A DNA stretch of 64,000 nt from positions 1,736,001-1,800,000 of the forward strand of contig NZ_CP017661.1 of the NCBI RefSeq assembly GCF_016805985.1, in the 5' to 3' direction. Source of the DNA: Microbacterium sp. JZ31 (GTDB lineage Bacteria > Actinomycetota > Actinomycetes > Actinomycetales > Microbacteriaceae). Positions 54,042 through 63,861 of the stretch are shown here, piece after piece. A model generated the notes under the pieces. It had not been told where the DNA came from. It worked only from the letters and a program-made list of their open reading frames with translations, and did not search any database. Numbering within the stretch: position 1 is the first letter of the stretch; each line of letters opens with the position of its first letter. The translations under genes and the position numbers were made by a program.

Positions 54042-55751
54042 ATGACGGACAGTACGAGTTCCCGCCCACGGGAGAGAGCCGCGATCACGACGGCGCGCTC
54101 CGCCCGGCCGGCCGTGCTGGTGATCGGCGGCGGCATCAACGGCATCGCGACGTTCCGCGACCTCGCCCTGCAGGGAGTCGACGTGCTGCTCGTCGAGCGC
54201 GGCGACTTCGCCTCGGGCGCCTCGGCCGCCTCGAGTCACATGATCCACGGCGGCATCCGCTACCTCGAGAACGGCGAGTTCCGCCTCGTGCGCGAATCCG
54301 TGCAGGAGCGCAACGGGCTGCTCAAGATCGCCCCGCACTACGTCAAGCCGCTGCGGACCACGATCCCGATCTACTCGACGTTCTCGGGCATCCTTTCGGC
54401 GCCGCTGCGGTTCCTCACGCACCGCAGCGGCAAGCCGACCGAGCGCGGAGCGTTCCTCATCAAGATCGGTCTGACGATCTACGACACGTTCTCGCGAGCG
54501 GGCGGCATGGTGCCGCGTCACCGGTTCCTGGGCAGGAAGCGCTCGCTCGCCGAGCTGCCCCAGCTCGATCCGCGCATCAAGTACACCGCGACCTACTTCG
54601 ACGCCTCGATGCACGACCCAGAGCGCCTCGCGCTCGACGTCCTGCAGGACGGGCTCGACGCCCACGAGGGCGCGGTAGCGCTGAACTACGTCGAGGCGGT
54701 CGGCCGCTCGGACGACGGCGTCGTGCTGCGCGATCTCGAGACGGGATCGGAGTTCACGGTCACGGCCGACGTGGTCGTGAACGCGTCCGGTCCGTGGACC
54801 GACCTGACGAACGAGGCCCTGGGCACGCAGACGCGCTTCATGGGCGGCACGAAGGGGTCGCACATCGTGCTGGACCACCCCGAGCTGCTCGCCGCGACGG
54901 GCGGACGCGAGATCTTCTTCGAGCACTCCGACGGGCGCATCGTGCTGATCTACCCGCTCAAGGGACGCGTCCTCGTCGGCACCACCGACATCGACGCGGA
55001 GCCGGGCGAGACCGTGGTGTGCACGGAGGAGGAGGTCGACTACTTCTTCGACCTGATCCACCACGTGTTCCCCACGATCGCGGTCGATCGCGGGCAGATC
55101 GTCTTCCGCTTCTCCGGCATCCGCCCGCTCCCCCGTCACGAGGACACCGCGCCGGGCTTCGTCTCCCGCGACTACCGGATCGAGGTGGACCGCTCCTCGC
55201 GCGCGCCCCTCGTCAGCCTCGTGGGCGGCAAGTGGACCACGTTCCGCGCGCTCGGCGAGGCGCTGTCGGACACCGTCCTGGGCCTGCTCGGACGCACGCG
55301 CCGGGTGCGCACCGCCGGCCGGACGATCGGCGGCGGCCGCGACTACCCGCGCACGAAGACCGACCGCGACGCATGGGTGCGGATGCACCTCGACGGCGCG
55401 GGCGAGCGCGCCGGCACCCTGCTCGAGCGCTACGGCACGCGCGCGGCCCAGGTGTGGACGCACATCCGCGAGCACGGCGGCGACGAGCCGCTCACGCACA
55501 GCCCCGTGTCGACGGGCGAGCTGCGCTGGATGGTCGAGCGGGAGCACGTCGTGCACCTGCACGACGTCGTGCTGCGCCGGACGGCGATCGCGTTCACGGG
55601 CGGGGCGACCACGGCCGCGCTCGAGGAGCTCGCCGACGCGCTGGCGCCCCTCCTCGACTGGGACGACGCCGCGCGCGAGCGCGAGCTCGCCGCCACGAGG
55701 ACCCTGCTGGTCGAGCGTCACGGCGGTACGGTTCCCGAAGCAGCCTCCTGA
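54042..55751 (+). CDS. glpD: Glycerol-3-phosphate dehydrogenase (FAD)
   Basis: Membrane-associated flavoenzyme that oxidises glycerol 3-phosphate to dihydroxyacetone phosphate. The 569 aa protein has VLVIGGGINGIATFRDLALQGVDVLLVERGDFASGASAASSHMIHGGIRYLE in family-typical form (given in parts), GPLSGTTD-type strand VLVGTTDIDAEPGE, FRFSGIRPLPRHEDTAP and SLVGGKWTTFRALGE. Start is the ATG at 54042 after AAGGGGGT. First of the glpD-glpF-glpK run. Confidence 0.93.
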   Translation: MTDSTSSRPRERAAITTARSARPAVLVIGGGINGIATFRDLALQGVDVLLVERGDFASGASAASSHMIHGGIRYLENGEFRLVRESVQERNGLLKIAPHYVKPLRTTIPIYSTFSGILSAPLRFLTHRSGKPTERGAFLIKIGLTIYDTFSRAGGMVPRHRFLGRKRSLAELPQLDPRIKYTATYFDASMHDPERLALDVLQDGLDAHEGAVALNYVEAVGRSDDGVVLRDLETGSEFTVTADVVVNASGPWTDLTNEALGTQTRFMGGTKGSHIVLDHPELLAATGGREIFFEHSDGRIVLIYPLKGRVLVGTTDIDAEPGETVVCTEEEVDYFFDLIHHVFPTIAVDRGQIVFRFSGIRPLPRHEDTAPGFVSRDYRIEVDRSSRAPLVSLVGGKWTTFRALGEALSDTVLGLLGRTRRVRTAGRTIGGGRDYPRTKTDRDAWVRMHLDGAGERAGTLLERYGTRAAQVWTHIREHGGDEPLTHSPVSTGELRWMVEREHVVHLHDVVLRRTAIAFTGGATTAALEELADALAPLLDWDDAARERELAATRTLLVERHGGTVPEAAS

Positions 55752-55828
55752 TCCTCCGGGGCGGTGCCGCCGTCTCGGATCCCCGGCGCGACTGCGATGT
55801 CGCGTGAATCTGAAAGGTCGAAGAAGAC

Positions 55829-56581
55829 ATGCAAGATGTGAATCTCGGGCTTTACTTCCTTTCCGAGCTCGTCGGCACCGCGATGCTGATCCTGCTCGGT
55901 GCGGGCGTGGTCGCGAACGCGATCCTGGTGAAGGCGAAGGGCTTCGGCACCGGCTTCCTCATGATCAACTGGGGATGGGGCCTCGCGGTCTTCGCGGGCG
56001 TGCTCGTCTCGTCGTACTCCGGCGCGATCCTGAACCCCGCCGTGGGCATCGGCCTGCTGATCCGCGGCGACATCGACATCGTCCAGTTCCTCGTCGCCAC
56101 CGCGGGCGAGCTCGTCGGTGCGATCCTCGGAGCCGTCCTGGCGTGGGTCGCGTACAAGCAGCATCTGGACGAGGAGCCGGACGCGGGCGCCAAGCTGGGC
56201 GTCTTCTCGACCGGCCCCGCGATCCGCTCGTACGGCTGGAACCTCGCCACCGAGGTGATCGGCACGTTCGTGCTCGTGTTCGTGATCTTCGCGTTCGCCG
56301 ACTACGGGGACATCGAGGTCGGCACCCCGGGCGGGCTCGGCCCGCTGACGGCGCTGCCCGTCGCCCTGCTCGTCGTCGGTATCGGCGCCTCCCTCGGCGG
56401 CCCGACCGGCTACGCGATCAACCCCGCACGCGACCTCGGCCCGCGCATCGCGCACGCCATCCTGCCCATCCGCGGCAAGGGCTCCAGCGACTGGGCCTAC
56501 TCGTGGGTGCCGGTCGTCGGCCCCCTCGTCGGCGGCGCGCTCGCCGGCCTGGCCGCTCCCCTGCTTCTGAGCCTCAGCTGA
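55829..56581 (+). CDS. glpF: Glycerol facilitator (MIP/aquaporin family)
   Basis: Six-helix channel of 250 aa with both half-helix motifs: NPAVGIGLL (about 71) and NPARDLGPR (about 199). The second one keeps D after NPAR, as in glycerol channels. [19 protein letters not shown] opens the protein. It lies 77 nt after glpD and 25 nt before glpK; AAAGGTCG precedes the start. Confidence 0.93.
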   Translation: MQDVNLGLYFLSELVGTAMLILLGAGVVANAILVKAKGFGTGFLMINWGWGLAVFAGVLVSSYSGAILNPAVGIGLLIRGDIDIVQFLVATAGELVGAILGAVLAWVAYKQHLDEEPDAGAKLGVFSTGPAIRSYGWNLATEVIGTFVLVFVIFAFADYGDIEVGTPGGLGPLTALPVALLVVGIGASLGGPTGYAINPARDLGPRIAHAILPIRGKGSSDWAYSWVPVVGPLVGGALAGLAAPLLLSLS

Positions 56582-56606
56582 ACAATTCCCGAAGGAGAGA
56601 ATCCCC

Positions 56607-58121
56607 ATGGCTGACTACGTCATCGCGATCGACCAGGGCACGACCTCGAGTCGCGCCATCATCTTCGACAAGAAGGGCTCGATCGTCTCGACCGGGCAGA
56701 AGGAGCACGAGCAGATCCTCCCGAAGGCGGGCTGGGTCGAGCACGATCCCCTCGAGATCTGGCGCAACGTGCAGGAGATCATCGGCGTCGCGCTCGCGAA
56801 GGCCGACCTGACGCGGCACGACATCGGGGCGGTGGGCATCACGAACCAGCGCGAGACCGCCGTCGTGTGGGACCGCACGACCGGCAAGCCGGTCTACAAC
56901 GCGATCGTGTGGCAGGACACCCGCACGCAGAGCATCGTCGACCGGCTCGCGGAGGACGGCGGCGTCGAGCGGTTCAAGCCGATCGTGGGCCTGCCGCTCG
57001 CGACGTACTTCTCGGGCACCAAGATCGCGTGGATCCTCGAGAACGTCGACGGCGCACGCGCCAAGGCCGAGGCCGGCGACTTGATGTTCGGCACCACCGA
57101 CAGCTGGGTGCTGTGGAACCTCACGGGCGGCACGGACGGCGGCGTGCACGCCACGGACGTCACGAACGCCTCGCGCACCCTCTTCATGGATCTCGAGACG
57201 CTGCAGTGGCGCGACGACATCCTCGAGGTGTTCGGCGTGCCGCGCTCGATGATGCCCGACATCCGGTCGTCCTCCGAGGTCTACGGCACGGCCGAGAGCT
57301 CCTCGCTGCTGCGCGAGACGCCCATCGCGGGCATCCTCGGCGACCAGCAGGCCGCGACGTTCGGCCAGGCGGCGTTCGACACCGGCGAGAGCAAGAACAC
57401 CTACGGCACGGGCAACTTCCTGATCTTCAACACGGGCGAGGAGATCGTCCACTCGAAGAACGGTCTGCTCACGACGGTCGGCTACAAGCTGGGCGACGCC
57501 CCCACGCACTACGCGCTCGAGGGCTCGATCGCCGTCACGGGCTCGCTCGTGCAGTGGCTACGCGATCAGCTCGGGCTCATCGGGTCGGCCCCGGAGATCG
57601 AGCGACTCGCGACGACGGTCGAGGACAACGGCGGCGTGTACTTCGTGCCGGCGTTCTCGGGCCTGTTCGCGCCCTACTGGCGGCCGGATGCGCGCGGCGC
57701 GCTGGTGGGGCTGACCCGCTACGCGAACAAGGGCCACATCGCCCGCGCGGTGCTCGAGGCCGTCGCCTTCCAGACGCGCGACGTGATCGACGCGGTCAAC
57801 GCCGACGCGGGCGTGGACCTGTCCGAGCTCAAGGTCGACGGCGGCATGGTGGCCAACGACGCGCTCATGCAGTTCCAGGCCGACGTGCTCGGGGTCCCCG
57901 TGGTGCGTCCGGTGGTCGCGGAGACCACGGCGCTCGGCGCGGCCTACGCCGCGGGCCTCGCGGTGGGCTTCTGGTCGGGCCTGGACGACCTGCGCGCCAA
58001 CTGGCAGGAGGACAAGCGCTGGGAGCCGTCGCTCGACGGCGAGGAGGTCGAGCGCCAGCTGCGCCTGTGGCGCAAGGCCGTCACCAAGTCGATGGACTGG
58101 GTCGACGCCGACGTCCGCTGA
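56607..58121 (+). CDS. glpK: Glycerol kinase
   Basis: Phosphorylates glycerol brought in by GlpF. The 504 aa FGGY kinase has [77 protein letters not shown] and the sugar-kinase end [26 protein letters not shown] lies before the ATG. A hairpin terminator follows. Confidence 0.96.
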   Translation: MADYVIAIDQGTTSSRAIIFDKKGSIVSTGQKEHEQILPKAGWVEHDPLEIWRNVQEIIGVALAKADLTRHDIGAVGITNQRETAVVWDRTTGKPVYNAIVWQDTRTQSIVDRLAEDGGVERFKPIVGLPLATYFSGTKIAWILENVDGARAKAEAGDLMFGTTDSWVLWNLTGGTDGGVHATDVTNASRTLFMDLETLQWRDDILEVFGVPRSMMPDIRSSSEVYGTAESSSLLRETPIAGILGDQQAATFGQAAFDTGESKNTYGTGNFLIFNTGEEIVHSKNGLLTTVGYKLGDAPTHYALEGSIAVTGSLVQWLRDQLGLIGSAPEIERLATTVEDNGGVYFVPAFSGLFAPYWRPDARGALVGLTRYANKGHIARAVLEAVAFQTRDVIDAVNADAGVDLSELKVDGGMVANDALMQFQADVLGVPVVRPVVAETTALGAAYAAGLAVGFWSGLDDLRANWQEDKRWEPSLDGEEVERQLRLWRKAVTKSMDWVDADVR

Positions 58122-58135
58122 TCCGCCGGCACGCG

Positions 58136-58169
58136 CGACGCCCCGGGAGCTGCGGCTCCCGGGGCGTCG
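58136..58169 (+). terminator. Terminator between glpK and ffh
   Basis: A perfect 15-bp stem (58136-58150 with 58155-58169) and loop TGCG follow the glpK stop by 14 nt. The T-rich tail is weak (TCGTTCG). It may also end ffh transcripts from the other side, since ffh stops at 58192. Confidence 0.8.
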
Positions 58170-58191
58170 TCGTTCGTGCGTGTGCGCGCGG

Positions 58192-59748
58192 TCAGCGACC
58201 GCCGCCGAACAGCTTCTGGATCTCGGCCAGATCGGCCTCGCTCGGCGCCTGCTGGGCGCCGAGTCCGAAGCCCGAGCCGGTCGGCTGCTGCGCGGACGCC
58301 GCGAGACCGGCGTTCTCCGCAGCGCGCTTGGCGGGGTTGCCCGAACGCGATCCGCTCTTCTTCGCCTGCTTGCCGCGCTTGGACGAGCCGCCCGGGCGGC
58401 CCATGCCCGGCGTGGGGCCCATGCCGGGGATGCTCGGCGTGCCGCCGCGCGCGACGGTCTTCATCATCTTGGCGGCCTGCTCGAAGCGGTTGACGAGCTG
58501 GTTCACGTCGGTCACCGTCATGCCGGATCCGCGCGCGATGCGGGCGCGGCGGGAGCCGTTCAGCAGCTTGGTGTTGTTGCGCTCGGCCGGCGTCATCGAG
58601 CGGATGATGGCCTCCGTGCGGTCGATCTCTCGCTCGTCGAAGTCGTCCAGCTGCTGCTTCATCTGGCCCATGCCCGGCAGCATGCCGAGCATCTTCTTCA
58701 TCGAGCCCATCTTCTTGAGCTGCTGCATCTGCTCGAGGAAGTCCTCGAGCGTGAACTGGTCCTTCGCGAACTTCTCCGCGACCTTCGCCGCCTGCTCCTC
58801 GTCGAAGGCCTGCTGGGCCTGCTCGATCAGGGTCAGGACGTCGCCGAGGTCGAGGATGCGGCTCGCCATGCGGTCGGGGTGGAACGGCTCGATGTCGTCG
58901 AGCCCCTCACCCGTGGACGCGAAGATGATCGGACGTCCGGTGACGGATGCGACCGAGAGCGCGGCGCCGCCGCGCGCGTCGCCGTCGAGCTTCGACAGCA
59001 CGACGCCCGTGAAGTCGACGCCCTCCTGGAATGCGCGCGCCGTGTTGACGGCATCCTGACCGATCATCGCGTCGATCACGAACAGCACCTCGTCGGGGCT
59101 GGTGGCGCGGCGGATGTCGGCGGCCTGCTTCATGAGCTCCGCGTCGACGCCGAGGCGTCCGGCCGTGTCGATGATGACCACGTCGTGCTGCTTCTGCGTG
59201 GCGAACGCGACGCCGTCGCGTGACACGCGCACGGGGTCGCCCACGCCGTTGCCGGGCTCGGGCGCGTAGATCGCGGCGCCCGCCCGCTCGGCGACGACCT
59301 GCAGCTGGTTGACGGCGTTCGGGCGCTGCAGGTCGGCGGCGACCAGCAGCGGCGTGTGGCCGTCCTTCTCGAGCTGGCGCGCGAGCTTGCCGGCGAAGGT
59401 CGTCTTACCGGAGCCCTGCAGACCCGCGAGCATGATGACGGTCGGCGGGTTCTTGGCGAACTGCAGGCGGCGCTGCTGCCCGCCGAGGATGCCCACGAGC
59501 TCCTCGTTGACGATCTGCACGACCTGCTGCGCGGGGTTCAGGGCGCGGTTGACCTCGTCGCCCAGGGCGCGCTCGCGCACCTTCGCGGTGAAATCCTTCA
59601 CGACCGTGAGCGCGACGTCAGCGTCGAGCAGGGCGCGGCGGATCTCGCGGACGGTGCCGTCGACGTCGGCCGGGGAGAGCTTGCCCTTCGTGCGGAGGTT
59701 GCGGAAGGTCTCTGTGAGCCGGTCGGAGAGCGTGCCGAAGGTAGCCAT
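58192..59748 (-). CDS. ffh: Signal recognition particle protein Ffh
   Basis: GTPase that brings membrane proteins to FtsY and the translocon. The 518 aa protein has the N domain, G1 [33 protein letters not shown], and the M domain with [40 protein letters not shown] and a Gly/Met-rich end. Confidence 0.97.
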   Translation of the reverse strand: MATFGTLSDRLTETFRNLRTKGKLSPADVDGTVREIRRALLDADVALTVVKDFTAKVRERALGDEVNRALNPAQQVVQIVNEELVGILGGQQRRLQFAKNPPTVIMLAGLQGSGKTTFAGKLARQLEKDGHTPLLVAADLQRPNAVNQLQVVAERAGAAIYAPEPGNGVGDPVRVSRDGVAFATQKQHDVVIIDTAGRLGVDAELMKQAADIRRATSPDEVLFVIDAMIGQDAVNTARAFQEGVDFTGVVLSKLDGDARGGAALSVASVTGRPIIFASTGEGLDDIEPFHPDRMASRILDLGDVLTLIEQAQQAFDEEQAAKVAEKFAKDQFTLEDFLEQMQQLKKMGSMKKMLGMLPGMGQMKQQLDDFDEREIDRTEAIIRSMTPAERNNTKLLNGSRRARIARGSGMTVTDVNQLVNRFEQAAKMMKTVARGGTPSIPGMGPTPGMGRPGGSSKRGKQAKKSGSRSGNPAKRAAENAGLAASAQQPTGSGFGLGAQQAPSEADLAEIQKLFGGGR

Positions 59749-59884
59749 GATCCTCAGATTCTACCGGCGCGACCCGGCGCCCGCGGCGCGCCCGGCGAAC
59801 GGACCGCTCGCGCCGTCTCTGCCCCGCATCGGGGCGGCGGGCGTATTGTTGGACGCAGTTCAGAAACTCTGCGAAGGGGACCGC

Positions 59885-60529
59885 ATGCTCGACGTCGTTC
59901 CCGTCGGCCTCGCGCCGGCGTACGTGCCCTATCTCGATGCGTGGGAGCAGCAGCGGCGGGTGCACGCCGACGTCTGCGCGGGCGAACGCCCGGACACCCT
60001 GCTGCTGCTCGAGCACGAGGCCGTCTACACCGCGGGCGTGCGCACCCAGCCCGAGGACCGCCCGACCGACGGCACGCCCGTGATCGATGTGGATCGCGGG
60101 GGCCGCATCACATGGCACGGCCCGGGTCAGCTCGTCGGCTATCCGATCATCCGGCTGCCGGATGCGCACGACGTCGTCGGCTACGTGCGGCGCCTCGAGC
60201 GCGCGCTGATCGCCGCGCTGGCCGAGGCGGGAGTCGAGGGCGTGCAGGTCGCCGGGCGCAGCGGGGTGTGGGTCGAGCGCGCGGGCCTCGCCCCCGCGAA
60301 GATCGCCGCCATCGGCGTGCGCGTCGCCGGCGGCGTGACGATGCACGGCTTCGCGATCAACTGCGACAACGCGCTGGACGCGTTCGGCGCGATCGTCCCG
60401 TGCGGCATCCGCGACGCGGGTGTGACGACGATCAGCCAGGTGCGCGGTGAGCGCGTGTCGCCACGGGACCTCCTCGGCCCCGTGGCGGCCGCGGTAACCG
60501 CGGCATTCGAGACCACGGTCGCGGCATGA
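59885..60529 (+). CDS. lipB: Octanoyltransferase LipB
   Basis: Moves octanoyl from acyl carrier protein to lipoyl domains. The 214 aa protein has [59 protein letters not shown], with the lysine and cysteine of the active site (K in [10 protein letters not shown] in VPCGIRDAG). Start ATG at 59885 after GAAGGGGA; the longer frame upstream belongs to the ffh region. TATTGT near 59846 may be its -10. Confidence 0.95.
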   Translation: MLDVVPVGLAPAYVPYLDAWEQQRRVHADVCAGERPDTLLLLEHEAVYTAGVRTQPEDRPTDGTPVIDVDRGGRITWHGPGQLVGYPIIRLPDAHDVVGYVRRLERALIAALAEAGVEGVQVAGRSGVWVERAGLAPAKIAAIGVRVAGGVTMHGFAINCDNALDAFGAIVPCGIRDAGVTTISQVRGERVSPRDLLGPVAAAVTAAFETTVAA

Positions 60530-60569
60530 CGCGCCGGACCGACACGACGAGGACGAGCGAGGGAACGAC

Positions 60570-61571
60570 ATGACGGATCAGCGATCGGCCGCCCCGGACG
60601 GGCGCCGGCTCCTGCGACTCGAGGTGCGCAACGCCCAGACGCCGATCGAGCGCAAGCCCGAGTGGATCAAGACGGTCGCCAAGCAGGGCCCGGAATACCA
60701 GGCGCTGAAGTCGCTCGTGAAGGGCGAGGAGCTGCACACGGTGTGCCAGGAGGCGGGGTGCCCCAACATCTACGAGTGCTGGGAGGACCGCGAGGCGACG
60801 TTCCTGATCGGCGGATCGCAGTGCACGCGCCGCTGCGACTTCTGCCAGATCGACACGGGCAGGCCGGCCGACTACGACACGGACGAGCCGCGCCGCGTGG
60901 CGGAGAGCGTGCAGCGGATGGGCCTGCGCTACGCCACCGTGACCAGCGTCGCGCGCGACGACCTGCCGGACACCGGCGCATGGCTCAACGCCGAGACCGT
61001 GCGCCGGATCCATGAGCTCAACCCGAACACGGGCGTCGAGCTGCTGGCGAACGAGCACAACGCGGACCCCGCGCTGCTCGGCCAGATCTTCGAGGCGCGC
61101 CCCGAGGTGTTCGCGCACAACGTCGAGACCGTGCCGCGCATCTTCAAGCGCATCCGCCCCGCGTTCCGCTACGAGCGCTCGCTCGACGTGCTCACGCAGG
61201 CGCGCGCGGCGGGCCTGATCACGAAGTCGAACCTGATCCTCGGCATGGGCGAGGAGCCGCACGAGGTGATCGAGGCGCTGCAGGATCTGCACGACGCCGG
61301 CTGCGACATCATCACCATCACGCAGTACCTGCGCCCGACGCCGCGTCACCTGCCGGTCGCCCGCTGGATCACGCCGCAGGAGTTCGTCTCGTTCAAGGCC
61401 GAGGCCGAGCGCATCGGCTTCCTCGGCGTGCTCGCGGGACCGCTCGTGCGCTCCTCGTACCGTGCGGGCCGCCTGTGGGCGCAGTCGATGCGGTCGAAGG
61501 GCAGGCAGATCCCGCCGCACCTCGCCCACATCGCGGAGGGCGCGGACGCCGGCTTCCTGCAGGCCGTCTGA
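60570..61571 (+). CDS. lipA: Lipoyl synthase
   Basis: Radical SAM enzyme that adds two sulfurs to octanoyl groups. The 333 aa protein has the auxiliary cluster set [12 protein letters not shown], the SAM cluster set [11 protein letters not shown], and the ending R-S-S-Y-R-A ([12 protein letters not shown]) with the serine ligand. It follows lipB by 40 nt; GAGGGAACG precedes the ATG. Confidence 0.97.
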   Translation: MTDQRSAAPDGRRLLRLEVRNAQTPIERKPEWIKTVAKQGPEYQALKSLVKGEELHTVCQEAGCPNIYECWEDREATFLIGGSQCTRRCDFCQIDTGRPADYDTDEPRRVAESVQRMGLRYATVTSVARDDLPDTGAWLNAETVRRIHELNPNTGVELLANEHNADPALLGQIFEARPEVFAHNVETVPRIFKRIRPAFRYERSLDVLTQARAAGLITKSNLILGMGEEPHEVIEALQDLHDAGCDIITITQYLRPTPRHLPVARWITPQEFVSFKAEAERIGFLGVLAGPLVRSSYRAGRLWAQSMRSKGRQIPPHLAHIAEGADAGFLQAV

Positions 61572-61584
61572 GCGGCCGCGCGCC

Positions 61585-62145
61585 TCAGTCGAGCGGGATG
61601 TCGCGGATCGCGTCGAGTGCAGCGACGAGCGTGGCGGAGAGGTCGCTGCGGCCGGGGCCCGACAGCGCCCAGCACTCGACGGCCGCGAGCAGTGCACCGC
61701 CGTACGCCGCACCCGCGACGTCGGCCGCGAGCGGGTCGGATCCTCGAGCGCGCAGCGCACGCGCGACCGCGCGGCCGACGCGGGCCCGCCGCAGCGCGGC
61801 CTCGCGCTCGAGCTCCGTGGCGAGCCCCATCGCCTCCGCGTTCGCATACGCGAGGGCGAGCGCATCGGGCGCGAAGCCGTCCGCGATCCGGCACACCGCC
61901 ACGCGCGGCGCGGCGTGCTCGAGGTCCCGCTCCAGGGCGTCGAGGCGCTCGTCCAGCCCGCCCCACAGCAGCGCCCCCTTCGACGCGGCGTAGTTGAAGA
62001 AGCTCGAGCGGCTGACGCCGGCGCGGGTCGCGATCTCGGCGATCGAGGTCGCCTCGTACCCCTTCTCGAGGAACAGCTCGCTCGCCGCCTCGGCGAGCGT
62101 CTCGCGCGACGAGGCCTTCGGTCGGCCGGCGCGCGCGGAGGTCAT
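61585..62145 (-). CDS. TetR family regulator (probable PaaR-type)
   Basis: The 186 aa protein has a TetR helix-turn-helix, ASELFLEKGYEATSIAEIATRAGVSRSSFFNYAASKGALLW, and a helical ligand domain. It is divergent from genes for enoyl-CoA hydratase, 3-hydroxyacyl-CoA dehydrogenase and PaaZ, so it likely senses an acyl-CoA such as phenylacetyl-CoA. TACCCT (rc of 62152-62157) lies 6 nt before the ATG; GGAGG lies in the same spacer, so both leaderless and normal starts are possible. Confidence 0.85.
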   Translation of the reverse strand: MTSARAGRPKASSRETLAEAASELFLEKGYEATSIAEIATRAGVSRSSFFNYAASKGALLWGGLDERLDALERDLEHAAPRVAVCRIADGFAPDALALAYANAEAMGLATELEREAALRRARVGRAVARALRARGSDPLAADVAGAAYGGALLAAVECWALSGPGRSDLSATLVAALDAIRDIPLD

Positions 62146-62209
62146 GCCTCCAGGGTAGGGCGCGGCGTTTGCGTCCCGTCGCGCCCGCCGCCTATCCTGA
62201 ATCAAAACC

Positions 62210-62221
62210 GACCGATCGGTC
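62210..62221. promoter_or_regulatory. TetR operator-like palindrome
   Basis: GACCGATCGGTC is a perfect 12-bp inverted repeat, typical of TetR-family sites that repress fatty-acyl or phenylacetyl-CoA genes. It lies between the TetR gene and the enoyl-CoA hydratase gene, 65 nt from one start and 43 nt from the other, so one dimer could control both. Confidence 0.7.
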
Positions 62222-62263
62222 AGGAAATAGGCATGCGAGCGGGACGACGAGGAGGTCACCCGG

Positions 62264-63004
62264 GTGAGCCAGACCCTGCGCGTCGAGACGCACGACACGC
62301 ACGTGCGCGCGACGCTCGACCGCCCCGCCAAGCGCAATGCGATCGACCGTGAGCTCATCGACGCGCTGCACGCCCTCTGCGCCGAGCTCGAGCGCGACCC
62401 GCGCACGCTGATCCTGACCGGCGCGGGCGGGACGTTCGCCGCGGGGGCCGACATCGCGCAGCTGCGCGAGAGGCGGGCCGCCGACGCGCGCGAGGGCATC
62501 AACACGCACTGCTTCGCACGCGTGCGGGCGCTCCCCATGCCGGTGATCGCGGTCGTCGACGGCTACGCGCTCGGCGGCGGCGCCGAGCTGGCCTATGCCG
62601 CCGACATCCGGATCGGCACGCCGCGGCTGAGGATCGGCAACCCGGAGACGGGGCTCGGGATCATCGCCGCCGCGGGCGCCACGTGGCGCCTGCGTGAGAT
62701 CGTCGGCGAGCCGCTCGCCGCGGAGATCCTGCTCGCGGGGCGCGTGCTGGAGGCGGACGAAGCGCTCGCGGTGGGGCTCGTGACGCGCGTGCTCGAGCCC
62801 GCACAGGCCGTCGAGGAGGCGGAGCGGATCGCCGCGCGCATCGCCGCGCTGGATCCGGCGGCGACGCAGGCGACCAAGCGCGCGCTGCTCGCGCCCCGCG
62901 ACGCGCATCCTGCGATCGACCTGGAGGAGCAGGCCGTGCTGTTCGACAGCCCCGAGAAGGAGCGCCGGATGACGGCGTTCCTCGAGCGGAGGAGGACGAC
63001 GTGA
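62264..63004 (+). CDS. Enoyl-CoA hydratase/isomerase family protein
   Basis: The 246 aa crotonase-fold protein has RPAKRNAIDRELIDALHAL, GAGGTFAAGADIAQLRE (oxyanion part), ALGGGAELAYAADIRIG and IGNPETGLGIIAAAGATWRLREIVG. The glutamate of PETGLG may be catalytic. In this setting it is likely the PaaF- or PaaG-type step of phenylacetate breakdown. GTG start with GGAGGT 7 nt upstream; the stop overlaps the next start by 4 nt. Confidence 0.87.
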   Translation: MSQTLRVETHDTHVRATLDRPAKRNAIDRELIDALHALCAELERDPRTLILTGAGGTFAAGADIAQLRERRAADAREGINTHCFARVRALPMPVIAVVDGYALGGGAELAYAADIRIGTPRLRIGNPETGLGIIAAAGATWRLREIVGEPLAAEILLAGRVLEADEALAVGLVTRVLEPAQAVEEAERIAARIAALDPAATQATKRALLAPRDAHPAIDLEEQAVLFDSPEKERRMTAFLERRRTT

Positions 63005-63861
63005 CCGACACCACGCCCGCGCGCGTCGGCGTGCTCGGCGGCGGACGCATGGGCGCCGGCATCGCGCACGCGTTCCTCCTGGCCGGCTCCGCCGTGACCG
63101 TCGTCGAGCGCGACGGCCGGGCCTCGGACGCCGCGCGGGAGCGCATCCGGCACGGCATCGGTCAGTCGATCGCGCGCGGCTTCCCCGGCGGTGCGGCCGA
63201 GCTGCTCAGCCGGCTGACTGTCGCGACCGACCCGGCGGCGTTCGGGCTGCACGGCCTCGTCGTGGAGGCCGTACCCGAGGACCTCGACCTCAAGCGGGAG
63301 GCGCTCGCCCGCGTGGAGGCGCAGCTCGCGGCCGACGCGGTCCTCGCGTCCAACACGTCGTCGATCCCGCTCGCGCTCCTCGCCGAGGCGCTCGAGCGCC
63401 CCGCGCGTCTGATCGGGCTGCACTTCTTCAACCCGGTTCCGGCATCGGCGCTCGTCGAGATCGTCGCGGGGGCGCAGACCGCGGCGGAGCTGCCGGACAC
63501 CGTGGCGGGGTGGGCGCGCGCGCTGGGCAAGACGCCGATCACGGTCAGGGACTCCCCCGGCTTCGCGTCCAGCCGGCTGGGCGTCGCGATCGCGATCGAG
63601 GCGATCCGGATGGTCGAGGAGGGCGTCGCCTCGCCCGCCGACATCGACCGCGCCATGGAACTCGGCTACCGGCACCCGACCGGCCCGCTCAAGACGACCG
63701 ACCTCGTCGGCCTCGACGTGCGCCTGGGCATCGCCGAACAGCTCGAACGCGAGCTCGGTCCGCGGTTCGCCCCGCCGCGGCTGCTGCGCGACATGGTCGC
63801 CGAGGGGCGTCTGGGACGCAAGACGGGACGGGGATTCTACGAATGGGAGGACGGACGATGA
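63001..63861 (+). CDS. 3-hydroxyacyl-CoA dehydrogenase (PaaH-like)
   Basis: The 286 aa NAD enzyme has RVGVLGGGRMGAGIAHAFLLAGSAVTVVE, LASNTSSIPLALLAEAL, the catalytic histidine in LIGLHFFNPVP, and the C-terminal domain with DSPGFASSRLGVAIAIEAIRMVEEG and GYRHPTGPLKTTDLVGLD. GTG start overlaps the hydratase stop (GTGA); its stop overlaps paaZ (ATGA). Confidence 0.92.
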   Translation: MTDTTPARVGVLGGGRMGAGIAHAFLLAGSAVTVVERDGRASDAARERIRHGIGQSIARGFPGGAAELLSRLTVATDPAAFGLHGLVVEAVPEDLDLKREALARVEAQLAADAVLASNTSSIPLALLAEALERPARLIGLHFFNPVPASALVEIVAGAQTAAELPDTVAGWARALGKTPITVRDSPGFASSRLGVAIAIEAIRMVEEGVASPADIDRAMELGYRHPTGPLKTTDLVGLDVRLGIAEQLERELGPRFAPPRLLRDMVAEGRLGRKTGRGFYEWEDGR

